From positions 1-64,000 of the forward strand of contig CACHBR010000001.1 of assembly GCA_902578115.1 (NCBI GenBank): a stretch of 64,000 bases of DNA, given 5' to 3'. Positions within the stretch are counted from its first letter, which is position 1, and the number at the start of each line of letters is the position of its first letter. Under the pieces are notes generated by a model. The model did no database searches and was not told where the DNA came from. It saw only the letters and a list, made by a program, of their open reading frames with translations. Shown one piece after another: positions 41,499 through 53,228 of this stretch. Position numbers and translations under genes: made by a program. This DNA comes from an uncultured Pelagibacteraceae bacterium. Lineage in GTDB: Bacteria > Pseudomonadota > Alphaproteobacteria > Pelagibacterales > Pelagibacteraceae.

Positions 41499-42785
41499 AT
41501 GAAGAATATATTACTAATTGTTATTTTTTGTTTTTTTTATACAAATATTAGTGCGCAAGATGTAATTAAAACTTTATCTGAGGCTTTTAAAAATAATTCA
41601 AAATTAAACGCTGAAAGAGCAAGCTTAAAAGCAACTAAACAAGGGGTAAATATTTCTAGAGGTGAATTTTTACCATCCGTAACTATCTCTGGAAATGTAT
41701 CAAGTCAAGAAGATACCGGCAGAACCAATCAATCTGGTGAGTCTTTAGCAGATTTAAATTCAACACCTGAGACAAGATCTGTTTTGGTAGAGCAAAAAAT
41801 TTTTAGTGGTTTCAGTAATTACAATAATCTTAAAAAATCACAGCTTGAATTAGAGTATGCTAAATATGAACTTACTAAATTAGAACAAGAGGTCATATTA
41901 AGCGCAGCAACAGCATATTATAATTTAGGATTCAATTTTAAAAATTTGGAATTTAATCAGTTAAACGTTGACCTTTTTGAAAGACAAGTTGAAAGTGATA
42001 AATCGAGATTAGAAAGAGGAGAAATAAGCCTAACTGATTTTGCACAATCAGAATCATCACTTGCTGGGGCACAGGCAAAATTAATAACTGCTTCAAATGA
42101 GCTTATATCTGGCAAAAAAAACTTCCAAAAAATTATAGGATCTAAGTCTCCAGAGGAAATAAACCTTTCGTTTATACCTAATTTAAGCACACCCACAAGC
42201 TTAAGAACAGCATCAGCTATTTCTGATCAAATAAATCCTAAACTAAATTTAGCCAAAATAGATTTAGAAATCGCAAAAAGAGAGCTCTTTGCAGCGAGAG
42301 GTGATTTAAGTCCTTCTGCTTCAATAACTTACGAAAAGAAAAAAAACTATGATTTAAGCACTACAGTAGATGAAAGAGAGCAAGAGGAAGTCAAAGCCAC
42401 TGTTAAGTGGCCAATTTTCAAAGGAGGCAAAAATATATCATCAGTAAAAAAAGCGAAATTTATTGTAGAGGAAAAAAAACTTCTTTTTGACGATATATCT
42501 GACCAAGTTAGTATAGATACTGCAAATGCTTGGACCAATTATAATTCATCTAAAAGTATATTAGATGCTACTACAGCCCAATTAAAAGCTGCTGAGATAG
42601 CAAACGAGGGTATTACTCTTGAATATGACTCAGGTAATCAGAGAACAACACTGGAAGTAATCCAATCCAGAACACTTCTTTTGGAAGCAAGGACCAGCTA
42701 TGCAAATGCACAAAAAGATTTTGCAATAGCGCAGTTCAGTCTACTCGCGTCTATCGGCGATCTTTTTTTAGAAAATATCAGGTAA
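41499..42785 (+). CDS. tolC: TolC family outer membrane efflux protein
   Basis: Signal peptide; ALKATKQGVNISRGEFLPSVTISG; coiled-coil repeats; TTLEVIQSRTLLLEARTSYANAQKDFAIAQFSLLASIG. Confidence 0.93.
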   Translation: MKNILLIVIFCFFYTNISAQDVIKTLSEAFKNNSKLNAERASLKATKQGVNISRGEFLPSVTISGNVSSQEDTGRTNQSGESLADLNSTPETRSVLVEQKIFSGFSNYNNLKKSQLELEYAKYELTKLEQEVILSAATAYYNLGFNFKNLEFNQLNVDLFERQVESDKSRLERGEISLTDFAQSESSLAGAQAKLITASNELISGKKNFQKIIGSKSPEEINLSFIPNLSTPTSLRTASAISDQINPKLNLAKIDLEIAKRELFAARGDLSPSASITYEKKKNYDLSTTVDEREQEEVKATVKWPIFKGGKNISSVKKAKFIVEEKKLLFDDISDQVSIDTANAWTNYNSSKSILDATTAQLKAAEIANEGITLEYDSGNQRTTLEVIQSRTLLLEARTSYANAQKDFAIAQFSLLASIGDLFLENIR

Positions 42786-42869
42786 ATTAATACATCATTT
42801 TAGGATTGATTAAAAGAACAAAATGTGTACATTTAAAACATTGATTCGTAATTAAAAAAAAGGAAAAAA

Positions 42870-43961
42870 ATGACTAAAAATAATTTAAAAGTGGTTAAGT
42901 CTGATTCTAAGAAAGAACAAGAAATTAAAGAAAAAAATAAGGCACTAAATGCTGCAATAAGCCAAATCGATGATAATTTTGGCAAAGGCTCAGTAATGCG
43001 TTTAGGTCAACAACAAGCAATGGATGTTGAGTCCATCTCAACAGGATCTTTAAGTTTGGATTTGGCATTAGGAATAGGCGGATTGCCTAAAGGAAGAGTT
43101 ATAGAGATTTATGGCCCAGAGTCATCTGGTAAAACAACATTAGCTTTGCAAGTTGTTGCTGAAGCCCAAAAAGCCGGTGGAATTTGTGGTTTTGTAGATG
43201 CAGAGCATGCTTTAGACCCTGTATATGCTAAAAAATTAGGCGTTAAAACTGATGACCTATTAATCTCACAACCAGATACTGGTGAACAGGCATTAGAAAT
43301 TGCAGATACATTAATCAAATCAGGGTCATTATCAGTTTTAGTGGTTGACTCCGTTGCAGCACTAACTCCAAAAGCTGAATTAGAAGGTGAGATGGGTGAT
43401 CATCATGTTGGCTTACAATCAAGACTGATGAGTCAAGCTCTAAGAAAACTAACTGGGTCAATATCAAAATCAAACACAATGGTCATTTTTATTAACCAAA
43501 TAAGAATGAAGATTGGAGTAATGTTTGGTAATCCAGAAACTACATCAGGAGGAAATGCACTTAAATTTTATTCATCAGTTCGAATGGATATAAGAAGAAT
43601 AGGTGCCATTAAAGAAAAAGATCAAATTATTGGTAACAGCACAAGAGTTAAAGTTGTCAAAAATAAAGTGGCTCCACCATTTAAAATGGTTGAATTTGAC
43701 CTAATGTATGGAAAGGGTATTTCCAAATCAGGTGAACTAATTGATCTTGGTGCAAAAGCAGATGTAGTAGAAAAATCTGGTGCATGGTATGCATATAAAG
43801 GTGAAAAAATAGGCCAAGGTCGAGAAAATGCTAAACTTCATTTAGAAAAGAATCCAAAAGTTGCGGAAGAGATTGAAACTGCTATCAGAACTAAAGCTGG
43901 ATTAGTGTCAAAAAAAATTGAAGCAAATCCAACCCCTAAAGAAAAAGAAACGGAAAAATAA
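42870..43961 (+). CDS. recA: Recombinase A
   Basis: [77 protein letters not shown]. Confidence 0.99.
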   Translation: MTKNNLKVVKSDSKKEQEIKEKNKALNAAISQIDDNFGKGSVMRLGQQQAMDVESISTGSLSLDLALGIGGLPKGRVIEIYGPESSGKTTLALQVVAEAQKAGGICGFVDAEHALDPVYAKKLGVKTDDLLISQPDTGEQALEIADTLIKSGSLSVLVVDSVAALTPKAELEGEMGDHHVGLQSRLMSQALRKLTGSISKSNTMVIFINQIRMKIGVMFGNPETTSGGNALKFYSSVRMDIRRIGAIKEKDQIIGNSTRVKVVKNKVAPPFKMVEFDLMYGKGISKSGELIDLGAKADVVEKSGAWYAYKGEKIGQGRENAKLHLEKNPKVAEEIETAIRTKAGLVSKKIEANPTPKEKETEK

Positions 43962-43982
43962 GGACATTTTCATTATACTCTC

Positions 43983-44015
43983 CACACGAAAGGTGCCCCT
44001 CGCACCTTTCGTGTG
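43983..44015. terminator. Perfect 14-bp GC-rich stem-loop between recA and alaS
   Basis: CACACGAAAGGTGC-ccctc-GCACCTTTCGTGTG, followed by ATTTCTTG. Confidence 0.8.
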
Positions 44016-44062
44016 ATTTCTTGATATAGACATCAAATAAAATATCTGTATTTAATAGATAT

Positions 44063-46738
44063 ATGAGCAAAATTCTAATGAGCGATATTAGAAATAAGTT
44101 TCTTGATTATTATTCAAGAAAAAATCATGAAATTGTAGAATCAAGCAATATTGTTCCAAACAATGATCCAACCTTAATGTTTACAAATTCAGGAATGGTA
44201 CAATTCAAGAATGTATTTACAGGTGTTGAAAATAGGCCATATAAAACAGCTGTGACTTCACAAAAATGCATAAGGGCAGGCGGAAAACACAATGATTTAG
44301 AGAATGTTGGTTACACTCCAAGACACCACACATTTTTTGAAATGCTTGGAAACTTTTCTTTTGGAGATTATTTTAAGGAAAAAGCTATTTATTACGCATG
44401 GGAACTACTTACTAAGGATTTTGGAATTCCTAAAGAGAGACTATCAGCTACGGTCTACTCTGAGGATGAAGAAGCTTTTAAATTATGGAAAAAGGTAGCT
44501 GGATTATCGGATAGTAAAATAGTTAAAATTTCAACATCAGATAATTTTTGGTCAATGGGTGAAACTGGACCTTGCGGACCTTGTTCTGAAATATTCTTCG
44601 ATCATGGAGAAAAACTAAAAGGAGGCCCTCCTGGGAGTTCTGATCAAGATGGAGATAGGTTTATTGAAATTTGGAATCTTGTTTTCATGCAATTTGAACA
44701 GGTTTCTAAAGATAAAAGAATTGATTTACCAAAACCTTCGGTTGATACAGGAATGGGCTTAGAGAGAATTACAGCCGTTCTACAAGGTACTCATGATAAT
44801 TATGAAATAGATCACTTTAAAAAAATCATAAGGGCATCATCAGAAATTACAAAAACTAAAATTAATAATGACACAATCGCAAGTCATAGAGTTATCGCTG
44901 ATCATCTTAGAGCAAGTAGTTTTCTTATAGCAGAAGGAGTTTTACCTTCTAACGAAGGGAGAGGTTACGTTCTTAGAAGAATTATGAGAAGAGGTATGAG
45001 ACACGCTCATACACTAGGAAGTAAAGAGACGATCTTTTTCAAATTATTTGATGTTTTATTAAACGAAATGTCAAAAAGCTTTCCAGAACTAAATACTGGA
45101 AAAGATTTAATTATAGAAACGTTAAAAAATGAGGAAGAAAAATTCTCATCTCTTTTGGAAAGAGGCATGAAAATTTTAGATCAGAATTTAGATAAAGTTA
45201 AAAACAATATTCTGCCTGGAGAAATAGCTTTCAAATTATATGACACATATGGATTTCCATTAGACCTTACTGCCGATATTTTGAAAAGTAAAAATATAAA
45301 AGTTAATTCTTCTGCATTTGATAAAGCTATGCTGAAAAGCAAAGAGTTAGCTAGAGCTAGCTGGAAAGGATCAGGTGATAAGTCTGTAGAAGAAAAATGG
45401 TTTAAAGTAAGAGAACAATTGAGCCCGACAGAATTTTTAGGTTACGAATTTAATAAAGCAGAAGGGATTGTTTTAAAAATATTAAAAGATAATAAATTTG
45501 TTGAAAATGCAAAAGAAGGTGATGTAGTTGAGATCATAACAAACCAAACACCTTTTTACGGTGAGTCCGGAGGTCAAATTGGTGACGAAGGAACTATTTC
45601 AAATCCTAAATGTAAAATCATTATAAAAGATACTCAAAAAAAAATGGGAGACCTATTTGTTCATTATGGAACAGTTCAAAAAGGATCATTTAAAGTTGGA
45701 GATAATGTAAATCTTGAAATAAATATTCAAAAAAGAAACAATTCAAGAGCAAATCATTCAGCAACACATTTGCTTCATGAGTCTTTAAGAAGAACACTTG
45801 GTAAACACGTTACTCAAAAAGGATCATTCGTTGGTCCGGATAGACTAAGATTTGACTTTAGTCACAATAAACCAATCGAAAAAAATGAAATGGTTAAAAT
45901 AAATAAAATTGTTAATGAAATGGTCAAAGGAGCAAGTGACGTACAAACAAGAATAATGACACCTAAAGAAGCAGTCGGTTTAGGAGCCTTAGCTTTATTT
46001 GGTGAAAAATACGGTGATGAAGTCAGAGTAGTTTTTATGGGTAAGGAAAAGAATGGTTTCTTTTCTACGGAATTATGTGGCGGAACACATGTAAAAAACA
46101 CTAAAGAAGTCGGAGAATTTAAAGTAATTAGTCAGTCATCAATAGCCTCTGGAATAAGAAGAGTAGAAGCATTAAGAAATGAACAACTTCAAGACTATGA
46201 AAAGTCACTTAAAAAAGACAGGTCTTTAAAAGAAAAAAATCTTAAAGACCAAGTCATTTTAATAAAAAAAGATTTATTAAAACTTAAAGTTAAACCAGAT
46301 TTTAAAGATAATGTTGATTTATCAGAAAACTTAAAAAACCTTAACAAACAACTAGAAAAAATTAAAATTAAAAGGATAATTGAAGATAAAAATAAAAACA
46401 TAATTAAAGATAAAAAAATTGGTAGTTTTTTATTCAGACAACAAGTCTTAAAAGATTTTCCACCAAAAGAATTAAGAAGTGTAATCGATCAAGGAAAAAA
46501 AGATATTAAAAACGGTATTGTAGTTAGCATTTCAATTTTTGAAGGTAAAGTTGGAGTTGCTATTGGTTTAACTAAAGAGCTTACTAAAAAATTTGACGCT
46601 GTTAAACTTGTGAAAATTGCTTCTGAAGCTCTTGGAGGAAAAGGCGGTGGAGGTAGAAAAGATTTTGCACAAGCTGGAGGAGCTAACAAAGATAAGATTG
46701 AAGAAGCCTTTAAAATCTTAAACAATAAAATTAGTTAA
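44063..46738 (+). CDS. alaS: Alanyl-tRNA synthetase
   Basis: [74 protein letters not shown]. Confidence 0.98.
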   Translation: MSKILMSDIRNKFLDYYSRKNHEIVESSNIVPNNDPTLMFTNSGMVQFKNVFTGVENRPYKTAVTSQKCIRAGGKHNDLENVGYTPRHHTFFEMLGNFSFGDYFKEKAIYYAWELLTKDFGIPKERLSATVYSEDEEAFKLWKKVAGLSDSKIVKISTSDNFWSMGETGPCGPCSEIFFDHGEKLKGGPPGSSDQDGDRFIEIWNLVFMQFEQVSKDKRIDLPKPSVDTGMGLERITAVLQGTHDNYEIDHFKKIIRASSEITKTKINNDTIASHRVIADHLRASSFLIAEGVLPSNEGRGYVLRRIMRRGMRHAHTLGSKETIFFKLFDVLLNEMSKSFPELNTGKDLIIETLKNEEEKFSSLLERGMKILDQNLDKVKNNILPGEIAFKLYDTYGFPLDLTADILKSKNIKVNSSAFDKAMLKSKELARASWKGSGDKSVEEKWFKVREQLSPTEFLGYEFNKAEGIVLKILKDNKFVENAKEGDVVEIITNQTPFYGESGGQIGDEGTISNPKCKIIIKDTQKKMGDLFVHYGTVQKGSFKVGDNVNLEINIQKRNNSRANHSATHLLHESLRRTLGKHVTQKGSFVGPDRLRFDFSHNKPIEKNEMVKINKIVNEMVKGASDVQTRIMTPKEAVGLGALALFGEKYGDEVRVVFMGKEKNGFFSTELCGGTHVKNTKEVGEFKVISQSSIASGIRRVEALRNEQLQDYEKSLKKDRSLKEKNLKDQVILIKKDLLKLKVKPDFKDNVDLSENLKNLNKQLEKIKIKRIIEDKNKNIIKDKKIGSFLFRQQVLKDFPPKELRSVIDQGKKDIKNGIVVSISIFEGKVGVAIGLTKELTKKFDAVKLVKIASEALGGKGGGGRKDFAQAGGANKDKIEEAFKILNNKIS

Positions 46739-47945
46739 GCTTCTTTTTAAGATTAGAATCTATCGCTTCTAAAAATTGATTTGTTGTTAGAAATTTCTGT
46801 TTTTTGCTAATTAGGATTGCCAAATCTTTAGTCATTGATCCACTTTCAACAGTTTCAATACAAACTTTCTCAAGAGTATCTGAAAACTTTATTAATTCAT
46901 CATTTCCATCTAATTGACCTCTATGAGCCAAACCTCGTGTCCATGCAAAAATAGATGCAATCGGATTTGTCGAAGTTTCCTTACCTTGCTGATGTTGCCT
47001 ATAATGCCTCGTAACTGTCCCGTGAGCCGCCTCAGCTTCTGCTATTTTACCATCTGGTGTTCTAAGCACACTAGTCATTAAACCTAATGAGCCATAACCC
47101 TGAGCTACTGTATCAGATTGGACATCACCATCATAATTCTTACAAGCCCAAATATATTTACCACTCCACTTCATTGCGCACGCAACCATGTCATCAATTA
47201 ATCTATGTTCATAAGTAATCCCGACCTCTTCAAACTTTTTCTTAAACTCTTTTAGATAAATTTCTTCAAAAATATCTTTGAATCTTCCATCATAAACTTT
47301 CAAAATAGTATTTTTAGATGAAAAATAAACTGACCATTTTCTTATCAAACCGTAATTCAAACATGCTCTAGCAAAATCTTTTATTGAACTATCCAAATTG
47401 TACATTGATAGAGCTATACCTGAGTCATTAAACTTAAAAACTTCATGCTCAATTTTTTCTTTTCCATCCTCAGATTCCCATTTAATTGTCATTTTACCTT
47501 TTCCAGGAACCTTAAAATCTGTAGCTCTATATTGATCCCCAAAAGCATGTCTTCCTACTATTACACTTTCGGTCCAATGTGGAACAAGTCTAGGTACATT
47601 TTTACATATTATTGGTTCACGAAAAATAGTTCCTCCAACAATATTTCTTATTGTTCCATTTGGTGATCTCCACATTTTCTTTAAATTAAACTCCTTTACC
47701 CTCGCCTCGTCTGGAGTAATTGTTGCACACTTGACTCCAGCACCAAACTTTTGGATTGCTTTAGCACACTCAATTGTTACTTGATCATTTGTTTTATCTC
47801 TATTTTCCATTCCAAGATCATAGTATTTAAGGTCTATATCTAAGTATGGTTCGATTAATTTTTTTTTAATAAATGACCAAATAATACGGGTCATTTCATC
47901 GCCATCTAGCTCTACTACTGGATTTTTAACTTTGATTTTTGCCAT
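46731..47945 (-). CDS. icd: Isocitrate dehydrogenase, NADP-dependent
   Basis: [86 protein letters not shown]. Confidence 0.97.
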   Translation of the reverse strand: MAKIKVKNPVVELDGDEMTRIIWSFIKKKLIEPYLDIDLKYYDLGMENRDKTNDQVTIECAKAIQKFGAGVKCATITPDEARVKEFNLKKMWRSPNGTIRNIVGGTIFREPIICKNVPRLVPHWTESVIVGRHAFGDQYRATDFKVPGKGKMTIKWESEDGKEKIEHEVFKFNDSGIALSMYNLDSSIKDFARACLNYGLIRKWSVYFSSKNTILKVYDGRFKDIFEEIYLKEFKKKFEEVGITYEHRLIDDMVACAMKWSGKYIWACKNYDGDVQSDTVAQGYGSLGLMTSVLRTPDGKIAEAEAAHGTVTRHYRQHQQGKETSTNPIASIFAWTRGLAHRGQLDGNDELIKFSDTLEKVCIETVESGSMTKDLAILISKKQKFLTTNQFLEAIDSNLKKKLN

Positions 47946-48013
47946 AATAAAAATTTAAATTGATAATTTAAGATTTTTATACATATTAACTCATTATTAG
48001 CAAATTATAAGTT

Positions 48014-48667
48014 ATGATGTTTGAAAAAATATTTCCCAAAGTTCACCCAGAAGGATATAAATTTTTAATTATTTCCTCAGTAATAACACTTATTTTATTG
48101 TCAATATCCAGGTTTTTTGGCCTAACTTTTATTTTTATTACAATTTGGGTCTATTATTTTTTTAGAGATCCAGAAAGAATTGTTTTAGAGGACTCAAATT
48201 ATTTGGTGAGTCCAGCTGACGGGAGAATTTCATCCATTAGTGAAGTAAAAGGACCTATAGAATTAGGTTTAGATAATAAGCAATTTACTAAAGTAAGTAT
48301 TTTCATGAATGTCTTTGATTGTCATGTTAACAGATCTCCTTCAAATGGCGAAATAGATGAGATATTTTATAAGCCAGGTAAATTTCTAAATGCATCTTTA
48401 GATAAAGCTAGCGAGGAAAATGAAAGAAATTATTTCAAAATTAGGAGTGAAGAAACAAACGAAAATATAGTTGTCGTTCAAATTGCAGGTTTAATTGCGA
48501 GAAGGATAGTTACACAGGTACAGAAATCTCAAAAAGTCAAACAAGGTGAAAGACTTGGAATGATCAGATTTGGTAGTCGAGTTGATGTATATTTTAGTCC
48601 AAGAAACACAATGGTTAAAGTTGGTCAAAATGTTATTGCAGGGGAAAGTTTAATAGCTAGAAAATAA
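48014..48667 (+). CDS. psd: Phosphatidylserine decarboxylase
   Basis: YYFFRDPERIV, VSPADGRISSI, IFMNVFDCHVNRSP, GMIRFGSRVDVYF. Confidence 0.95.
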   Translation: MMFEKIFPKVHPEGYKFLIISSVITLILLSISRFFGLTFIFITIWVYYFFRDPERIVLEDSNYLVSPADGRISSISEVKGPIELGLDNKQFTKVSIFMNVFDCHVNRSPSNGEIDEIFYKPGKFLNASLDKASEENERNYFKIRSEETNENIVVVQIAGLIARRIVTQVQKSQKVKQGERLGMIRFGSRVDVYFSPRNTMVKVGQNVIAGESLIARK

Positions 48668-49456
48668 ATGAATAAAAAAAAATTCAAAATAGTTTCAGTA
48701 AATAAAACAAGGTATATTCTTCCAAGCGTTCTTACCCTTGTCGGTGTTTGTCTAGGAATAAGTTCAATTAAATTTGCAATGGATGGAAATTATATTTTTG
48801 CAGTTTTATTTTTGATAGTAGCAGCTATTTTGGATGGTTTAGATGGAAGAGTTGCAAGATTAATAAAAGGTACTTCAGATTTTGGAAAAGAATTAGACTC
48901 ATTAACTGATTTTGTAAGTTTTGGAATTGCACCGGCATTTGTAATTTATTTTTGGGAACTGAATAAATTTGGAAAAATTGGGTGGTTAATAGTTTTATTT
49001 TACTCAGTCTGTTGTGTTCTAAGATTGGCAAGATTTAATTTAACTAAGTATGAGGATAAAGAAGAATGGAAAAATAATTTTTTTCAGGGTGTACCATCGC
49101 CAGCAGGTGGATGTTTAATATTATTACCTCTAATATTTGAACTATCCAACTTTTCAAATCTTATAAATATTAAAGTAATCACCCCATATCTTGTAGTAGT
49201 AGTTTCATTACTTTTAATATCAAAAATTCCTACTTACTCTTTTAAAAAAATATTAATTAAAAGAAATATGACTATATTTGTTTTGTTAGGAGTTGGATTA
49301 TTTTTTGTGTCTATAATTCAATTTACTTTTGAAACTCTTTCATTAGGACTATTAATTTATTTGTTGATCATACCCTTTGGTATTCTAAACTATAATAAAA
49401 AATCTAAATCTGTAGTCAACGACCAAGTAGAAGAAGACCAACAAGACGTATTGTAA
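48668..49456 (+). CDS. pssA: CDP-diacylglycerol--serine O-phosphatidyltransferase
   Basis: DGLDGRVARLIKGTSDFGKELDSLTDFVSFG CDP-alcohol phosphotransferase motif. Confidence 0.95.
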   Translation: MNKKKFKIVSVNKTRYILPSVLTLVGVCLGISSIKFAMDGNYIFAVLFLIVAAILDGLDGRVARLIKGTSDFGKELDSLTDFVSFGIAPAFVIYFWELNKFGKIGWLIVLFYSVCCVLRLARFNLTKYEDKEEWKNNFFQGVPSPAGGCLILLPLIFELSNFSNLINIKVITPYLVVVVSLLLISKIPTYSFKKILIKRNMTIFVLLGVGLFFVSIIQFTFETLSLGLLIYLLIIPFGILNYNKKSKSVVNDQVEEDQQDVL

Positions 49457-49460
49457 CTTA

Positions 49461-50048
49461 ATGGACAGCAAAAATTATCAAGACCACTATTTTAAGCAAG
49501 CAAAGTCACAGGGCTACAGATCTAGATCAGCTTTAAAATTAATTGAATTAAATAACAAATTCAAATTTATTAAAAACGGTATTAATGTTCTAGACGTTGG
49601 ATCTTTCCCAGGAGGTTGGTGTCAAGTGATTAGAAAAAAAATTAATAACGGTAAAATATTAGGTATAGATATTAAAAAAATACAAGAAATTGACGGAGTA
49701 AAATTAATACAAGGAGATTTTCTTAAAGAAGAATCAAAAAAAATTATAAAAAATTATTTTATATCTAAAATTGATTTAATTTTGTCCGATATGGCTTCAA
49801 ATACTACTGGGAATAAAAGTTTAGACTCTTTAAGAACTAATCAATTATGTCTTAATATATTAGACTTTTCTAAAGAAAAACTAAGCAAAAATGGTATTGT
49901 TGTATCAAAGTTTTTTATGGGTAGTGAAATTGATGAAATCAAACTAAAAGCAAAAAAAAACTTTAAAAAAATCAATTTTTTTAAGCCAAATTCTAGCAGA
50001 GATGAGTCAAGAGAAACCTATATACTTTGTTCTGGATTAAGTACATAA
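49461..50048 (+). CDS. rlmE: 23S rRNA (uridine-2'-O-)-methyltransferase
   Basis: DHYFKQAKSQGYRSRSALKLIELNNKFKFIKNGINVLDVGSFPGGWCQV, LILSDMASNTTGN. Confidence 0.93.
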   Translation: MDSKNYQDHYFKQAKSQGYRSRSALKLIELNNKFKFIKNGINVLDVGSFPGGWCQVIRKKINNGKILGIDIKKIQEIDGVKLIQGDFLKEESKKIIKNYFISKIDLILSDMASNTTGNKSLDSLRTNQLCLNILDFSKEKLSKNGIVVSKFFMGSEIDEIKLKAKKNFKKINFFKPNSSRDESRETYILCSGLST

Positions 50049-50062
50049 TAGATTAATAGTTT

Positions 50063-50491
50063 ATGAAACTAACAAAATTTTTTTCACTAATAATTTCATT
50101 AATTATCTGCTTTCAAACAACAGTAAGCACCAAAGAAAATTTTTTTACAGAGGGTGTAAAACTTTTTGAACAAAAAAAATATCTAGACTCAAAATTTAAA
50201 TTTGAACAAGATATTGTTTTTAATCCAAAAAGTGAATTTTCTTATCTATATTTAGCAAAAATTTTTAATAAAGAAAATAATGATGATCTTGAAGAGCAAA
50301 ATTTAAATGTAGTAATTTTACTCAATCCTAAAAATGAAGAGGCTTTATATCTTTTAACACTCCTAAGAATTAAAAAATCAGATTATAATCAATCTCAACA
50401 ATTGTTAGAAAAATTTGAAAAGGTCTGTAATAAAATTTGTGAAAAAAAAGTGGAATTAATTTCAAAACTTAAAAGTTTAGAAACTAATTAA
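50063..50491 (+). CDS. TPR-like small secreted protein
   Basis: Signal peptide; EGVKLFEQKKYLDSKFKFEQDIVFNPKSEFSYLYLAKIF. Confidence 0.7.
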   Translation: MKLTKFFSLIISLIICFQTTVSTKENFFTEGVKLFEQKKYLDSKFKFEQDIVFNPKSEFSYLYLAKIFNKENNDDLEEQNLNVVILLNPKNEEALYLLTLLRIKKSDYNQSQQLLEKFEKVCNKICEKKVELISKLKSLETN

Positions 50492-50505
50492 AAAAGTACC
50501 TTACG

Positions 50506-51282
50506 ATGAATTCGTCAAAAAAAATCAAAAAAATAAATCAATTGAAGAGAAAGATTGTTTGTTTAACAGCTTATTCAAAACCTATAGCAAAAATATTAGA
50601 TAAATATTGTGACATAATTCTAGTGGGAGACTCATTAGCTACAGCTTTTTATGGAATGAAAAGTACTAAGGAAATAAATCTGGATACCATGATAAATCAT
50701 GGAATAAGTGTAAGCAAATCTGTAAAAAAAAGTATTCTAGTGTTTGATATGCCTTTTAATACTTATAGAAATTTAAAAGAAGCTAAACTAAATATTAAAA
50801 AGGTTTTAAAAAAAACTAAATGTGATGCTGTAAAACTTGAGAGTAATGGTAAAAATTTTGATTTAATTCAAAAATTGGTTAAGTCAGGTACAAATGTTAT
50901 GGGTCATATAGGTTATACACCACAATATAAAAAATCATTTTCACCTCAGGGTTTCAATTTAAACGATGAAAAAAAACTGTTACACGAAGCAATGAAAATT
51001 GAAAAAGCTGGAGCATTTGCAATCGTCCTTGAATGTATTAATTTTAAATTAGCAAAAAAAATAACAAAAAAATTAAAGATCCCAACAATTGGTATTGGCT
51101 CGTCATTTCATTGCAACGGACAAATTTTAGTTGTGGATGATTTAATTGGTTTAAGCGGCTTTTATCCTAAATTTGTAAAACGATATTTAAATTTAAATAA
51201 AATTATAAGCAGTGCTATTAAAAAATATAAAACGGAAGTAATTAAAAAAAAATTTCCTAAAATTTCAAACTCATATAGATAA
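50506..51282 (+). CDS. panB: 3-methyl-2-oxobutanoate hydroxymethyltransferase
   Basis: CLTAYSKPIAKILDKYCDIILVGDSLATAFYG, VKLESNG, MGHIGYTPQ, IPTIGIGSSFHCNGQILVVDDLIGL. Confidence 0.93.
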   Translation: MNSSKKIKKINQLKRKIVCLTAYSKPIAKILDKYCDIILVGDSLATAFYGMKSTKEINLDTMINHGISVSKSVKKSILVFDMPFNTYRNLKEAKLNIKKVLKKTKCDAVKLESNGKNFDLIQKLVKSGTNVMGHIGYTPQYKKSFSPQGFNLNDEKKLLHEAMKIEKAGAFAIVLECINFKLAKKITKKLKIPTIGIGSSFHCNGQILVVDDLIGLSGFYPKFVKRYLNLNKIISSAIKKYKTEVIKKKFPKISNSYR

Positions 51283-51882
51283 ATGGAAACTGAGAATTCA
51301 CAAAATACATTATTTAATTTCCTTAAAGCAAATATAAAAATATTTTTATATATAATTGGTATATTTATTTTAATTATTGCTGCTATAATTTGGTTTACCA
51401 ATAATAATAAAGTAAAAGAAACAAAAGTATCTGATAGTTTTATAAATGCACAAATCTTAATTGAAAAAGGAAAAAAAAATGAAGCTGAAAAAATATTATC
51501 AAATCTTGTATTAGAAAAAAACTCACCATATTCAAGTCTTTCTCTTTTTTTAATTATTGAAAATAAATTAATTGATAACAAAGAGACAATTATTAATTAT
51601 TTTGATGAAGTTATTAACAATAATTCATTTAAAGAAGAGGATTTAAATTTATTAAGATTAAAAAAAGCTATTTACATATCTGACATTTCTATGGAACAAG
51701 AAATTTTAGGACTATTAAACCCAATAATTAATTCAAATTCAGTATGGAAAAACCATGCTTTAAAATTTTTAGGTGATTTTTATCATTCAAATGGTCAGCA
51801 ACAAAAAGCAAAACAGTATTATTTTACACTTTCTGAAAATGAAGGAATTCCTTCAACAGGATCTTCTGGAAAAATTGACTAA
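51283..51882 (+). CDS. TPR-like membrane-anchored protein (YfgM-like)
   Basis: N-terminal TM anchor then helical repeats; sits upstream of the BamB-like gene as in the yfgM-bamB gene order. Confidence 0.65.
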   Translation: METENSQNTLFNFLKANIKIFLYIIGIFILIIAAIIWFTNNNKVKETKVSDSFINAQILIEKGKKNEAEKILSNLVLEKNSPYSSLSLFLIIENKLIDNKETIINYFDEVINNNSFKEEDLNLLRLKKAIYISDISMEQEILGLLNPIINSNSVWKNHALKFLGDFYHSNGQQQKAKQYYFTLSENEGIPSTGSSGKID

Positions 51883-51888
51883 AATATA

Positions 51889-53226
51889 ATGAAAAATGAA
51901 AAAAAATTATATTGGTCTTTAATCTATATAGTTTTACTTGGGTGTTCTTTCGGTGCTGGGAGTTGGAACGATTTATCTGAAGAAGTTAAAATAGCTAAGC
52001 AAAGAAAAGACGCAAAAATAATTTTTTCAACAAAAGAAAAATTTAATCAGGAGATAATTAATAATAAAGAACTTAATTTGAATAAACCTGTATTAAACAA
52101 AAATTGGCTTGAGCAAAATTTTTCAAGTAATAATTTTGTTCCACATTTGAGTTATAACAATAAAAGAAATTTAATATTCAAAACAAAAAAACTTGGTAAA
52201 AATAATTTTAATATTAAAAACACAGACTTCGAACCTATAATGGAGAATAATATTATCTTTTTTTATGATCCAACCGGAAATATTTTTTGTTATTCTATTA
52301 AAAGAGATAAAATTATTTGGAAATATAATTTTTACAAGAAAATGTATAAAAATACACCCAAAGAAATCAATCTTTCTATTTCAAAAAACAACTTAATTAT
52401 ATCCGATAATCTAGGATATGTTTATAGCTTAAATAAAAAAAATGGAAAAATAAACTGGGCAAAAAATTATGGTGTCCCATTTAAGTCTAATATAAAAATA
52501 GATGGTGATAATGTTTTTTTAATTAATCAAGATAATAAATTCTATATAATCTCAGAAACAAATGGAAAACAAAAATTAGACTTAGAGACATTTCCTTCTT
52601 TTTTAAAAACAAACAGTAAAACAAATATAAGTTTAGATACTAACAAAAAAAATGTATATTTTATCACCTCTGCCGGGGAGATTTATTCTCTTAATTATAA
52701 AAATCGAAATATAAATTGGTTATTCAGTTTAACAGCAATTAACACCGATCAACCAGTTGATCTTTTTTTTTCTTCAGCAGCAGTCAACCAAAACAATGAG
52801 GTTGTTTTGAGTAGTGCATTATCAACTTTTTCAATGAATTCAACAAATGGTTCTTTAAATTGGGAGATTGCTATTTCAAGTAATATTTTACCGATCTTAT
52901 TAGATAATAATATTATTTTAAGCTCAAGGGAAGGTTTTTTACTAAACATAGATAGGAAGACAGGAAAAGTTTTATGGTCAAGAAATATTTTAAACAAATC
53001 GAAAAAATTAAATTATCAAAGTACTGGTGATATAACTTCTATTTTGCTTCTCTCCAACTCGATATTTTTAACAACAGAAAAAGGTTATTTTATTTTTTTA
53101 GATTATCAAAATGGCAAAATTTTAAATTTTACAAAAGCTGCTAAAGCTTTTTTTTCTAAACCTATAGTTATAGATAGAAAAATTATAATTATAGATAATA
53201 AAATGAGAATATTACAATTTAATTAA
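51889..53226 (+). CDS. bamB: PQQ-like beta-propeller lipoprotein, BamB-like
   Basis: Lipobox-like VLLGCS; repeated GKxxWxxxx blades (KRDKIIWKYNF, KKNGKINWAKNYG, RKTGKVLWSRNI). Confidence 0.75.
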   Translation: MKNEKKLYWSLIYIVLLGCSFGAGSWNDLSEEVKIAKQRKDAKIIFSTKEKFNQEIINNKELNLNKPVLNKNWLEQNFSSNNFVPHLSYNNKRNLIFKTKKLGKNNFNIKNTDFEPIMENNIIFFYDPTGNIFCYSIKRDKIIWKYNFYKKMYKNTPKEINLSISKNNLIISDNLGYVYSLNKKNGKINWAKNYGVPFKSNIKIDGDNVFLINQDNKFYIISETNGKQKLDLETFPSFLKTNSKTNISLDTNKKNVYFITSAGEIYSLNYKNRNINWLFSLTAINTDQPVDLFFSSAAVNQNNEVVLSSALSTFSMNSTNGSLNWEIAISSNILPILLDNNIILSSREGFLLNIDRKTGKVLWSRNILNKSKKLNYQSTGDITSILLLSNSIFLTTEKGYFIFLDYQNGKILNFTKAAKAFFSKPIVIDRKIIIIDNKMRILQFN

Positions 53227-53228
53227 TA

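Noticed and set aside
51162-51581. 139-aa minus-strand ORF overlapping panB and the YfgM-like gene
   Set aside because: Hydrophobic-looking translation but completely antisense to two supported coding regions; most likely a shadow ORF.
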